From Actinomycetota bacterium (GTDB lineage: Bacteria; Actinomycetota; Humimicrobiia; Humimicrobiales; Humimicrobiaceae), in contig JACVJB010000004.1 of NCBI GenBank assembly GCA_015711775.1, forward strand, positions 1 to 13,461: a stretch of 13,461 nt of DNA. The letters run 5' to 3'. Of the stretch, positions 6,209-13,430 are shown in pieces. Every line of letters starts with the position of its first letter. The stretch's first letter is position 1. Both the position numbers and the translations under genes were made by a program. The notes beneath the pieces are model-generated. The model had not been told where the DNA came from and ran no database searches. It worked only from the letters and a program-made list of their open reading frames with translations.

Positions 6209-6949
6209 ATGCACACTTATTCTGCTGTTATAGAATATGACGGCACAGATTTTAAGGGTTTTCAGCAGCAGCCCGGAAATGTGCGCACAGTGCAGAAAGA
6301 GATTTGCAGGGCGCTAAATGCTCTTGCTCCCGGATTTACAGGATTTAGCTATGCGGGGCGCACGGATACGGGGGTGCATGCGAAGAACCAGGTAATAGGT
6401 TTTAAGGTTAAACAAGCGCTTGATATTTACAGGTTTTCGTGGAAATTTAATTGTCTTTTGCCCGGGGATATAAGCGTTAAAAGGGTGCAGGCGCAAAGCG
6501 ACAGCTTTGACGCAAGAAAGGATGCAAAGCTTCGCCGCTACAGTTATTATATTGTAAACAGTAGCTGCCAGAGTGTTTTTTTGAAAAAGTACAGCATAAT
6601 GATAACCGGGAAACTGGATGTACAGGCAATGAAAGGTGCAGCAGAAAAATTTACAGGCATTAAAGATTTTTCTGCTTTCTGCAATGATAACTTTAAAACC
6701 GGCTGCAATATAAGGCAGGTTTATGATTGCCGTATAAAAAGGTACCCTGGCAATATTATAAAAATTGATATTTGCGCAAATGCTTTCCTGTATAATATGG
6801 TAAGAATTATTGCGGGCACATTAATTGAAATAGGAAAAGGTAAGAGGAAGGCAGAAAGCATTGAAGCTGCATTTGAGAGTAAAAACAGAAAAGATGCCGG
6901 CAGGATAGCCCCGGCAAAAGGATTATTTTTGTCAGGTGTAACTTATTGA
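6209..6949 (+). CDS. truA: tRNA pseudouridine(38-40) synthase TruA
   Basis: TruA converts uridines 38-40 of the tRNA anticodon arm to pseudouridine. The 246-residue protein has the N-terminal IEYDGTDFKGFQQQ, the catalytic loop AGRTDTGVHA with the nucleophilic D53, the LPGDI segment, RRYSYYI with the conserved tyrosine region, and the C-terminal FLYNMVRIIAGTLIEIGKG. It ends at the conserved APAKGLFLSGV. The length is normal. The ATG at 6209 is chosen because it sits directly before the conserved N-terminus, but no Shine-Dalgarno is visible; the spacer is an AT-only stretch containing a 12-bp palindrome (6190-6201). Placement between rplQ and rplM is typical of Actinomycetota and some others. 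Confidence 0.96.
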   Translation: MHTYSAVIEYDGTDFKGFQQQPGNVRTVQKEICRALNALAPGFTGFSYAGRTDTGVHAKNQVIGFKVKQALDIYRFSWKFNCLLPGDISVKRVQAQSDSFDARKDAKLRRYSYYIVNSSCQSVFLKKYSIMITGKLDVQAMKGAAEKFTGIKDFSAFCNDNFKTGCNIRQVYDCRIKRYPGNIIKIDICANAFLYNMVRIIAGTLIEIGKGKRKAESIEAAFESKNRKDAGRIAPAKGLFLSGVTY

Positions 6950-6973
6950 CTTTACGTAAAAACTATAAATTAT
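6946..6973 (+). promoter_or_regulatory. Candidate promoter for rplM-rpsI
   Basis: TTGACT (6946-6951, 5 of 6 to the -35 consensus, overlapping the truA stop) is followed after 16 nt by AATTAT (6968-6973, 4 of 6 to the -10 consensus). Transcription would begin near 6980, upstream of the rplM Shine-Dalgarno at 7000-7005. A separate rplM promoter is known in E. coli, but here the -10 match is modest. Confidence 0.3.
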
Positions 6974-7008
6974 TAAGAGAATAAGCAACAGTTTACTTTG
7001 GAGGTAAG

Positions 7009-7452
7009 ATGGTTAGCGCAGGCACAAAAACCTATAGTGCTAAAAAAGAGGATATTGAAAAAAAATGGTATCTGATAGATGCCAGTGGTAAAAATCTTGG
7101 CAGGCTTTCAACCAGGATAGCCAAAATATTGAGGGGCAAGGACAAAGTCCTTTTTACTCCGCATGTTGACTGCGGCGATTTTGTAATTGTCATAAATGCA
7201 AAGCACATAAAGGTTTCAGGAAATAAAACTGATGACAAGCTTTATTACAGGCACAGCGGATATGTCGGTAATTTAAAAAGCACAAATTTGCGTGATATGC
7301 TTGTCAAGCATCCGGAATTTGTCCTGAGGCATTCAGTTAAGGGAATGATACCCCATAATATACTGGGAAGGCAGATACTTAAAAAATTAAAAATATTTTC
7401 GGGTAACAGTCATCCTCATCAGTCCCAGAAACCAGAAGTTTTAGAAGTATAA
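7009..7452 (+). CDS. rplM: 50S ribosomal protein L13
   Basis: L13 is an early-assembly protein of the large subunit. The 147-residue protein contains TYSAKKEDIEKKWYLIDASGK, NLGRLSTRIAKILRGKDKVLF, TPHVDCGDFVIVINA, KLYYRHSGYVGNLK and the C-terminal GMIPHNILGRQILKKLKIF. The phrases PHVDxGDF and TYS resemble the Gram-positive and actinobacterial form. The ATG at 7009 is preceded by GGAGGT at 7000-7005, a rather short spacing of about 4 nt from the GGAGG core. No better start exists, because the conserved sequence begins about ten residues in. rpsI follows after 22 nt, the near-universal L13-S9 pair. Confidence 0.97.
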   Translation: MVSAGTKTYSAKKEDIEKKWYLIDASGKNLGRLSTRIAKILRGKDKVLFTPHVDCGDFVIVINAKHIKVSGNKTDDKLYYRHSGYVGNLKSTNLRDMLVKHPEFVLRHSVKGMIPHNILGRQILKKLKIFSGNSHPHQSQKPEVLEV

Positions 7453-7474
7453 GTTTTAAGCAAGGAGAAAAAGT

Positions 7475-7870
7475 TTGGCAGAGAAAATAATATACTATGC
7501 TACCGGTAAGCGAAAAGAATCAATTGCAAGAGTAAGGCTCACACCGGGTACAGGAAAGATTACAGTTAATGACAGGGAATTTAATGCCTACTTCAGCAGC
7601 GCTGCGCAGAAAACAATGATAATTGAACCTCTTAAGCTGACGGGGACAGAAGCTGCTTATGATGTTTTGGCAGATATTACCGGCGGAGGGGTTTCCGGCC
7701 AGGCAGGAGCCTTAAGGCATGGGATTTCAAGGGCGCTTCTTGATGTAAATGAAGAGTTCCGCCAGATTTTAAAGCGCGAAGGTTTTTTAACAAGAGATTC
7801 AAGAATAAAAGAAAGAAAGAAATACGGCCTTAAGAAAGCCAGAAAAAAACCTCAGTTCTCAAAACGATAG
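7475..7870 (+). CDS. rpsI: 30S ribosomal protein S9, TTG start
   Basis: S9 is a small-subunit head protein whose C-terminal tail reaches the P-site tRNA. The 131-residue product has [67 protein letters not shown] and the terminal [12 protein letters not shown], including the invariant final Ser-Lys-Arg. The start is TTG at 7475, set by AAGGAG (7462-7467) with a 7-nt spacing. The TAG stop shares its last base with the GTG start of the following racemase gene (TAGTG), so the two genes are probably translationally coupled. Confidence 0.97.
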   Translation: MAEKIIYYATGKRKESIARVRLTPGTGKITVNDREFNAYFSSAAQKTMIIEPLKLTGTEAAYDVLADITGGGVSGQAGALRHGISRALLDVNEEFRQILKREGFLTRDSRIKERKKYGLKKARKKPQFSKR

Positions 7871-8880
7871 TGCATTATCCCTGTTTGAAAATTAACCTTT
7901 CAAAGGTTGAAAATAATGTAAGAATAATAAACGGCCGGTGTGCCTCCCAAGGCATATCGGTCGTTGGTGTTTCTAAATGTTTTTTGGGCGATACAGAAAT
8001 TGCAGGAGTTTTAAAAAAAAATGGAATAAAAATATTTGGCGACAGCAGGCTTTTAAATCTGGTCAAGCTAAGAAAATATTTTGGCCCGGGACAAAAACTA
8101 TATATGCTGAGAACGCCCATGATAACAGAGGTGGCTGAATTGGCAACAATATGCAGCACAAGCGCCAATACCCAGAGAGAAACCGTAAAGGCCATATCAG
8201 GAGTGTGCAACAGCCTTGATATAAGGCATGAAATAATAGTCATGGTTGAAACTGATGACCGTCGTGAAGGGCTGCTGCCTGACCAGGTTCTGCCTTTCTG
8301 CGAATATGTTCAGAAAAACTGTCCTTCAGTTGATATATGGGGCATAGGCACGAATGCAAGATGCATAACAGATAAAAGGCCAACCCGTAAAAGCCTAAAG
8401 CTGCTGATTGAGCTTAAAAGAGAAATTGAAAATAAGCTTAGCATAAATATACCGGTTATTTCAGGGGGTAATTCAAGCATCTATAATTTGATTGAAAAAA
8501 AGCAGCTTCCCGCAGGCATAAACCAGGTTAGGATTGGCGAAGCAATGCTTCTTGGCCACGAGACTGCAGGTTATAATGCCATAGAAGGAACGTATAATGA
8601 CGCCTTTATCCTTGAGGCTGAAATTATAGAAACTAAAAAAGGCTCCGGCGGCAATACTTTGCAAAGGGCAATTGCAGCTCTTGGGCTCCAGGATGTTTAT
8701 TACAAAAACATTAATGCCCTGATGCCGTCTACTGCCATTGTACAGCAGAGCAGCGATCACAGTGTTATTGAAACAACAGCCAAAATAAAAACCGGTGATA
8801 TCATATCTTTTAAACCGGATTATTTCGGGCTGCTGTTGTGCATGAGTTCGCCTTTTGTTAAAAAGATATATATAAATTAA
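7870..8880 (+). CDS. PLP-dependent amino acid racemase, ornithine racemase (Orr)-like
   Basis: This is a 336-residue fold-type III PLP enzyme of the alanine/ornithine racemase family (N-terminal TIM-barrel class). The closest pattern I recall is ornithine racemase Orr of amino-acid-fermenting clostridia: PCLKINLSKVENNVR at the N-terminus, VVGVSK with the Schiff-base lysine K36, GDSR near 57-60, the phosphate-binding SGGNSS at 198-203, NQVRIGEAMLLG at 218-229, and SSDH at 294-297. Related enzymes racemise ornithine, lysine or a wider range of amino acids, so the substrate cannot be fixed here. The start GTG (7870-7872) overlaps the rpsI stop; no Shine-Dalgarno is visible, which suggests coupling. 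The gene lies ahead of glmM and glmS, which points to cell-wall D-amino-acid supply, but this is inference. It could also serve ornithine or lysine catabolism. Confidence 0.85.
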   Translation: MHYPCLKINLSKVENNVRIINGRCASQGISVVGVSKCFLGDTEIAGVLKKNGIKIFGDSRLLNLVKLRKYFGPGQKLYMLRTPMITEVAELATICSTSANTQRETVKAISGVCNSLDIRHEIIVMVETDDRREGLLPDQVLPFCEYVQKNCPSVDIWGIGTNARCITDKRPTRKSLKLLIELKREIENKLSINIPVISGGNSSIYNLIEKKQLPAGINQVRIGEAMLLGHETAGYNAIEGTYNDAFILEAEIIETKKGSGGNTLQRAIAALGLQDVYYKNINALMPSTAIVQQSSDHSVIETTAKIKTGDIISFKPDYFGLLLCMSSPFVKKIYIN

Positions 8881-8907
8881 TATTATAAACAGGAAATTTA
8901 TACATTT

Positions 8908-10290
8908 ATGAAAGATTTAAGGAAATTGTTCGGCACAGATGGAATAAGGGGGGTAGCTGGAATTGATTTAACTCCCGGTTTTGTATCAAAAGTGGGAAAA
9001 GCTGCCGCCCAACTTTTATGGCCCGCTGGCGACAATAGGAAAAAGATACTTGTAGGCAGGGATACCAGGCCCTCGGGCGGATTTATCTCAGAAGCTGTAA
9101 TATCTGCAGCTATCGCAGGCGGCGTGGATGTGCTGGATGGAGGCATAATGACAACTCCTGAAGTGGCGCTTCTTATAAATCTCTTGAATCTTGACGGCGG
9201 AATAGTTATTTCAGCATCCCATAACCCTGTAGAGGATAATGGCATAAAATTCTTTACCGCCGGCGGCATAAAGCTTACAGACAGCCAGGAAAAAGCTATA
9301 GAGGATTGCATTATCTCAGATGAACAGGCAATCAAAAAAGAAAATACTGAAGACTTAAAACTTTATGCCGGGCATGATATTGGCCGCCTGTTGAGTCTTG
9401 ATAATGCTAATACTCTTTACAGGGATTATTTGAAAAAGATATTTAAAATGAGCCTGGCCGGCCTGAAAGTGGCTCTTGATTGCGCCAACGGGGCAGCCAG
9501 TATGCTGGCACCGTTTATTTTTGAGAGTTTTGGCGCCACCGTCATACCGTTTAACTGTAATATATCAGGAGAAGATATAAATAAAAACTGCGGCGCAACC
9601 CACCCTGAATTTATATCAAAGGCGACAATTGAAGCAAATGCTGACATCGGGTTTTCATTTGACGGTGATGCTGACAGGGTTATGGCATGCGACAGGAAGG
9701 GCAGGATTTTGGACGGCGATATAATTATAGGTTTCTGCGCCATTGATATGTCCAGGAAAAAAACGCTTAACAATAATTGTGTTGTAACAACAGTTATGGC
9801 AAACATGGGCTTTGACAAGGTCATGTCGTCTGAAGGAATTACCGTTTATAAAACTGATGTGGGCGACAGATATGTTATTGAAAAAATGAATGAAACCGGC
9901 GCAGTGCTTGGGGGAGAGCAGTCAGGGCATATAATATTTAAAAATATAAGCCCGACAGGTGACGGAATACTTAGCGCCCTTGAGTTTTTAAATGTAATAT
10001 TGTCCAATAATTATGATCTTGATAGCATAAACAGTATTGTTCCAAAATTTCCGCAGATACTTAAGAATATTAGAGTGCAGGATAAAAAAAAGTTGCTTGA
10101 GTCTGAAAACTTAAGGGTAGCAATTGCAGATGCGGATAGAAGGCTTGATGGAAAAGGCAGGCTTCTGGTAAGGCCCTCAGGCACGGAGTCATTAATCAGG
10201 GTAATGGCTGAAGCGCAAACTCTGCAGCTTGCAGAAAATGCGGTTGATCAGGTAGTGGAACTGATACTAAAAGAGCAGGAAAACTTATAA
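8908..10290 (+). CDS. glmM: Phosphoglucosamine mutase GlmM
   Basis: GlmM interconverts glucosamine-6-phosphate and glucosamine-1-phosphate on the way to UDP-GlcNAc for peptidoglycan. The 460-residue alpha-D-phosphohexomutase has all four domain signatures: LFGTDGIRGVAG at 7-18, the phosphoserine loop ISASHNP with S104, the Mg-binding FDGDADRV with D252, D254 and D256, the sugar-binding GGEQSGH at 335-341, and the phosphate-binding RPSGTESLIRV at 422-432. The SASHNP context and overall length fit GlmM better than phosphomannomutase, and the adjacent glmS supports it. The ATG at 8908 is followed at once by the conserved N-terminus. The only Shine-Dalgarno-like element, AGGAAA near 8890, is about 13 nt away, so initiation may be modest. 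Confidence 0.96.
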   Translation: MKDLRKLFGTDGIRGVAGIDLTPGFVSKVGKAAAQLLWPAGDNRKKILVGRDTRPSGGFISEAVISAAIAGGVDVLDGGIMTTPEVALLINLLNLDGGIVISASHNPVEDNGIKFFTAGGIKLTDSQEKAIEDCIISDEQAIKKENTEDLKLYAGHDIGRLLSLDNANTLYRDYLKKIFKMSLAGLKVALDCANGAASMLAPFIFESFGATVIPFNCNISGEDINKNCGATHPEFISKATIEANADIGFSFDGDADRVMACDRKGRILDGDIIIGFCAIDMSRKKTLNNNCVVTTVMANMGFDKVMSSEGITVYKTDVGDRYVIEKMNETGAVLGGEQSGHIIFKNISPTGDGILSALEFLNVILSNNYDLDSINSIVPKFPQILKNIRVQDKKKLLESENLRVAIADADRRLDGKGRLLVRPSGTESLIRVMAEAQTLQLAENAVDQVVELILKEQENL

Positions 10291-10339
10291 AAACATTTTT
10301 AACAAATTTTTTTAAGATTAATCAGGCAGGGGGGCTCTG

Positions 10340-12205
10340 ATGTGTGGCATAGTTGCATATATTGGAAATAAAAACTGTAAGGACATACTCATAAACGGAC
10401 TTAAAAGGCTTGAGTACAGAGGTTATGACTCTGCAGGGATCGGCATTCTTGTTAAATCCCCAGACGGCAATTCAGGCAGCCAGGGGCTGGAAATAAAAAC
10501 AGTCAAACAATCCGGTAAAATCAATGATCTTGAAAAACTTCTTAAGGGACAGAAAATAGAAGGAACAGTTGGCATTGGACATACAAGGTGGGCAACACAT
10601 GGAGAGCCCAACCAGGTAAATGCTCATCCTCATTTTGACTGCAGTAAAAGAATTGCTGTTGTGCATAACGGAATAATTGAAAATTATACTGAAATAAAAG
10701 AAGAGCTTAAAAAAAAGGGACATACATTCATTTCAGATACTGATACTGAAGTTCTGCCACACCTTCTTGAAGAATTCCTTAAATCAGATGCAGACGGCGG
10801 CATGCTGATTGCCATGCAGAGGCTGCTTAAAAGAATAAAAGGTTCAGGCGCCATTGTAGCCCTTAGTTCAGATTATCCGGATGAACTTATTGCAGGCAGG
10901 ATTGCAAGCCCTTTAATAGCCGGCATTTCAAAAGAGGCTAATTTTTTTGCATCTGATATGCCCGCCATCCTTGAGCACACCCATAATTTTGTAGTAATAA
11001 ATGATTATGAAACTGTAAGGCTCACAAGAGATAAAATCGAAATTTATGACGCTTCCGGCATACTTCTGCAGAGGGAGCCTTTTAAAGCCACATGGACACT
11101 TGAGAGCGCGGAAAAGGCCGGGTATGAAGATTTTATGCTCAAAGAGATATTCGAGCAGCCATACGGCATCAGGGAAACAATGCGCGGCAGGATAACAAAC
11201 GGTATATTTAATTTTGACGAGTTTGGGCTTGACGATGATAAAATAAAAAATCTTAAAAAAATACAGATTATTGCATGCGGAACATCATACCATTCGGCTC
11301 TTACAGGAAAACTGGTAATTGAAAAATGGGCAAAGATTCCGGTTGAAGTTGATATTGGCTCAGAATACCGTTATCGCAGCCCTTTAATAGATGCAAACTC
11401 ACTCTTTATTGCAATTACACAGTCAGGCGAGACAATTGATACGCTTGCAGCAGTTAAAGAGGCAAGAAAAAAGGGCGCAAAAGTTATTGCTATTACAAAT
11501 GTGGTGGGCAGTACCATATCAAGGGAATCTGACTCGGTAATATATACTCATGCAGGTCCGGAAATAGGTGTATGCGCGACCAAGACATTTACTGCGCAGA
11601 TAATTGTAATGTATCTTATAGGTTTATATCTTGCAAAAAGGAAAAAACTTCTAAGTGAAGAGACACTTAAAAAGTTTATAAACGAACTTGAAATAATGCC
11701 GAATAAAGTTCAGCAGATTTTAAATAATGCGGACAAAATAAAAAAAATTGCCGATTATAGCTACAGACACACATGTTTTTTATTCCTGGGCCGCATTTAC
11801 GGATTTCCCATGGCTCTTGAAGGCGCGTTAAAGCTCAAAGAAATATCATATATTCATGCTGAAGGATATGCAGCAGGCGAGATGAAGCACGGGCCTATTG
11901 CCTTAACCGATACAAAAACTATAGTGGTGGGGGTAATTCCCAAAGATTTTGTTTATGACAAGATGCTTTCCAATCTCCAGGAAGTAAAAGCAAGAAACGC
12001 TAAAATATTTGCTCTTACAACTGAAGGCGACAGCAATACTTCAAAATATGCGGATTACACGTTTGAAATACCAGGAACTTTTGAAGAACTGTATGGAATA
12101 CTTGAAATAGTTCCGCTGCAGCTTTATTCATATTACATTGCAAAAAACCTTGGTCGAAATGTTGACCAGCCAAGAAACCTTGCAAAAAGCGTTACGGTTG
12201 AGTAA
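10340..12205 (+). CDS. glmS: Glutamine-fructose-6-phosphate aminotransferase (isomerising)
   Basis: GlmS makes glucosamine-6-phosphate from fructose-6-phosphate and glutamine, the first step to UDP-GlcNAc; its product feeds the neighbouring GlmM. The 621-residue protein has the N-terminal glutaminase domain (about 1-250) with nucleophile C2 after the initiator, RGYDSAG, HTRWATHG at 81-88 and HNG at 109-111. The isomerase half has two SIS domains with ACGTSYHSA near 310, SQSG-like TQSGETIDT, and EGALKLKEISYIHAEGYAAGE followed by KHGP near 515. The C-terminus DQPRNLAKSVTVE includes the catalytic lysine K616. A short loop insertion near 40-50 makes it slightly longer than the E. coli enzyme. The ATG at 10340 follows AGGGGGG (10328-10334). 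The 49-nt spacer from glmM leaves no room for a glmS ribozyme. Confidence 0.97.
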   Translation: MCGIVAYIGNKNCKDILINGLKRLEYRGYDSAGIGILVKSPDGNSGSQGLEIKTVKQSGKINDLEKLLKGQKIEGTVGIGHTRWATHGEPNQVNAHPHFDCSKRIAVVHNGIIENYTEIKEELKKKGHTFISDTDTEVLPHLLEEFLKSDADGGMLIAMQRLLKRIKGSGAIVALSSDYPDELIAGRIASPLIAGISKEANFFASDMPAILEHTHNFVVINDYETVRLTRDKIEIYDASGILLQREPFKATWTLESAEKAGYEDFMLKEIFEQPYGIRETMRGRITNGIFNFDEFGLDDDKIKNLKKIQIIACGTSYHSALTGKLVIEKWAKIPVEVDIGSEYRYRSPLIDANSLFIAITQSGETIDTLAAVKEARKKGAKVIAITNVVGSTISRESDSVIYTHAGPEIGVCATKTFTAQIIVMYLIGLYLAKRKKLLSEETLKKFINELEIMPNKVQQILNNADKIKKIADYSYRHTCFLFLGRIYGFPMALEGALKLKEISYIHAEGYAAGEMKHGPIALTDTKTIVVGVIPKDFVYDKMLSNLQEVKARNAKIFALTTEGDSNTSKYADYTFEIPGTFEELYGILEIVPLQLYSYYIAKNLGRNVDQPRNLAKSVTVE

Positions 12206-12221
12206 GCTTATCTGTAAAGCT

Positions 12222-12629
12222 ATGAAAAACCTGAAAATATATGGAATTGGAACTGATTTAATTGAAGTTGGCAGAATTAAAGATGCAATCTTGAGATTTC
12301 CCGGTTTCAGAGAAAGAATTTATACTGCTGTGGAAATAAGTTACTGCGAAAACAAAAAAAACCCTTCTGCAAAATATATAAGCTATGCGCAGAGATTTGC
12401 CGCAAAGGAGGCTGTTGCCAAGGCCCTCGGCACAGGGCTTGGAAAGCATGTTTTTTTCAGGGAAATAGAGGTTTATAACCTTGGCAGCGGCAAACCGGAA
12501 ATTAATGTTTACGGAAAATCAGCAAACTTCTGCAGTGATAATTATATTACAGATATTCTTGTTTCATTAACCGGCACTAAAGACCATGCTTGCGCATTTG
12601 TCATTGCAATAAAAGAACAGAAAAAATAA
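12222..12629 (+). CDS. acpS: Holo-[acyl-carrier-protein] synthase
   Basis: AcpS transfers 4'-phosphopantetheine from CoA to the serine of acyl carrier protein, activating fatty acid synthesis. With the start at ATG 12222 the protein has 135 residues, the usual size. It shows GIGTDLIEVGRI with the metal-binding D12, RFAAKEAVAKALGTG with E63, and a C-terminal SLTGTKDHACAFVIA strand. The open frame extends back to 12138, but those codons overlap the glmS end and encode nothing conserved. An in-frame TTG at 12198 is also possible. No Shine-Dalgarno is seen before 12222, 17 nt after the glmS stop, so it may depend on glmS translation. The position after glmS matches the actinobacterial gene order. 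Confidence 0.94.
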   Translation: MKNLKIYGIGTDLIEVGRIKDAILRFPGFRERIYTAVEISYCENKKNPSAKYISYAQRFAAKEAVAKALGTGLGKHVFFREIEVYNLGSGKPEINVYGKSANFCSDNYITDILVSLTGTKDHACAFVIAIKEQKK

Positions 12630-12680
12630 CCTAATGCTAACAATTACTATTTGACTTTGAAGTAAATGACTATCAATATA

Positions 12681-12732
12681 CTTGAAAGAATAGGAAGACG
12701 TCTTAAAAATTAACAATTTTTATCTTGAAAGA
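12681..12732 (+). repeat. Direct repeat CTTGAAAGA flanking an AT palindrome upstream of vapB
   Basis: CTTGAAAGA occurs at 12681-12689 and again at 12724-12732, starts 43 nt apart. The second copy covers the -35 element of the vapB promoter. Between them lies the perfect inverted repeat TAAAAATT/AATTTTTA (12704-12711 and 12715-12722, loop AAC). These are candidate binding sites for the VapB ribbon-helix-helix protein. Binding is inferred from position only. Confidence 0.4.
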
Positions 12733-12753
12733 TTTGTCATTATGCAATACAAT
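12725..12753 (+). promoter_or_regulatory. Sigma-70-like promoter of the vapBC pair
   Basis: TTGAAA (12725-12730, 5 of 6 to the -35 consensus) and TACAAT (12748-12753, 5 of 6 to the -10 consensus) are separated by exactly 17 nt. Initiation near 12760 would place the Shine-Dalgarno AGGAGG (12771-12776) in a short leader. The core promoter also contains the imperfect inverted repeat TTGTcATT/AATACAA (12734-12752), fitting an autoregulated toxin-antitoxin promoter. Confidence 0.6.
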
Positions 12754-12784
12754 TTGATGTTGTGAGATACAGGAGGTTTAGAGT

Positions 12785-13024
12785 ATGCCAATGAGTTTGA
12801 GGCTCTCAAAAAGACTGATATGCGCAATAGAAAAAGCAGCAATGAAGGAGAATAAAACTAAAACAGCTTTTGTAATTGAAGCAATAGATGAAAAGCTCGG
12901 ACTGATCAAAAACAGGGAAAGTGCATTGCGTGACTTTGCCGGATGGCTTTCTACAAAAGAAGCAGATGAGCTACGGCTTGCAACATCTGTTTTTGAAACC
13001 ATTAATGAAGGTGACTGGGAATGA
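12785..13024 (+). CDS. vapB: VapB-type ribbon-helix-helix antitoxin
   Basis: The 79-residue protein looks like a CopG/RHH-family antitoxin. An N-terminal beta strand and two helices (MSLRLSKRLICAIEKAAMKE, then TKTAFVIEAIDEKLGL) would dimerise and bind operator DNA. The C-terminal part (AGWLSTKEADELRLATSVFE, INEGDWE) resembles the segment by which such antitoxins wrap around and block a PIN toxin. It should neutralise the downstream VapC and repress the shared promoter. The ATG at 12785 follows a perfect AGGAGG (12771-12776) with an 8-nt spacing. The stop overlaps the vapC start (ATGA), the usual coupling that keeps antitoxin ahead of toxin. The family assignment rests on pattern and neighbour; the subtype is uncertain. 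Confidence 0.85.
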   Translation: MPMSLRLSKRLICAIEKAAMKENKTKTAFVIEAIDEKLGLIKNRESALRDFAGWLSTKEADELRLATSVFETINEGDWE

Positions 13025-13416
13025 GGCTAATTCTGGATACGAATATATATTCTGACTATGCGGAAGGAAAGCCTGAGGTAGTTGATGTAATAGCCCGCAA
13101 AGCACAGGAGATTTGTTTCCCCTCAATTGTTTTGGGTGAACTATACTATGGGTTTTTAAAAAGTTCGCGAAAACAATTAAATGAACAGAAGATTGAGCAA
13201 TTTATTACTTTATTTAATGTGGACATAATAGTAGTAGACGAGGATGTCTCCCGTAAATATGCATTAATTTATGAGAACCTGGAGAAAAAAGGGTGCAGAA
13301 TACCTCTTAATGATGTATGGATTGCCGCCTGCTGCATGGCTGACGGTGGAACGCTTTTAACCAGAGATAATCATTTTAATAATGTTGAGCAAATCGAAAA
13401 AATTATATTACATTAA
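13021..13416 (+). CDS. vapC: VapC-type PIN-domain ribonuclease toxin
   Basis: This 131-residue PIN-domain protein is a probable Mg-dependent endoribonuclease. VapC toxins in other bacteria cleave initiator tRNA, other tRNAs or the sarcin-ricin loop of 23S rRNA; the target here cannot be told. The four acidic residues of the active site are in place: D6 in LILDTN, E40 in LGELYYG, D98 in PLNDVWIAA and D116 in LLTRDNHF. The toxin therefore looks intact rather than decayed. The ATG overlaps the vapB stop by four bases. The module has its own promoter and lies after acpS, where actinobacterial genomes usually continue with other housekeeping genes, so it was probably inserted. Confidence 0.93.
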   Translation: MRLILDTNIYSDYAEGKPEVVDVIARKAQEICFPSIVLGELYYGFLKSSRKQLNEQKIEQFITLFNVDIIVVDEDVSRKYALIYENLEKKGCRIPLNDVWIAACCMADGGTLLTRDNHFNNVEQIEKIILH

Positions 13417-13430
13417 GACAGGTGTATTAA

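Noticed and set aside
8898..9335. 145-codon open frame on the - strand inside glmM
   Set aside because: It is the antisense shadow of a clearly conserved glmM frame, with no recognisable protein and no ribosome-binding context. The same holds for the other - strand frames in this window.
10291..10339. glmS ribozyme or other riboswitch ahead of glmS
   Set aside because: The gap is only 49 nt and has no suitable core structure.
12138..12221. N-terminal extension of AcpS by 28 residues
   Set aside because: It overlaps the conserved glmS C-terminus in another frame and has no AcpS homology. ATG 12222 gives the family-typical length.
12651..12682. Second vapB promoter TTGACT/TATACT
   Set aside because: The spacer is 20 nt, too long for good sigma-70 use, and a 17-nt-spaced promoter lies closer to the gene. 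It may still be a minor start.
12704..12722. Intrinsic terminator of acpS at the AAAAATT/AATTTTT repeat
   Set aside because: The stem has no G-C pairs and only a short T run within the arm itself, so it is unlikely to terminate transcription. It is listed as a possible operator element instead.
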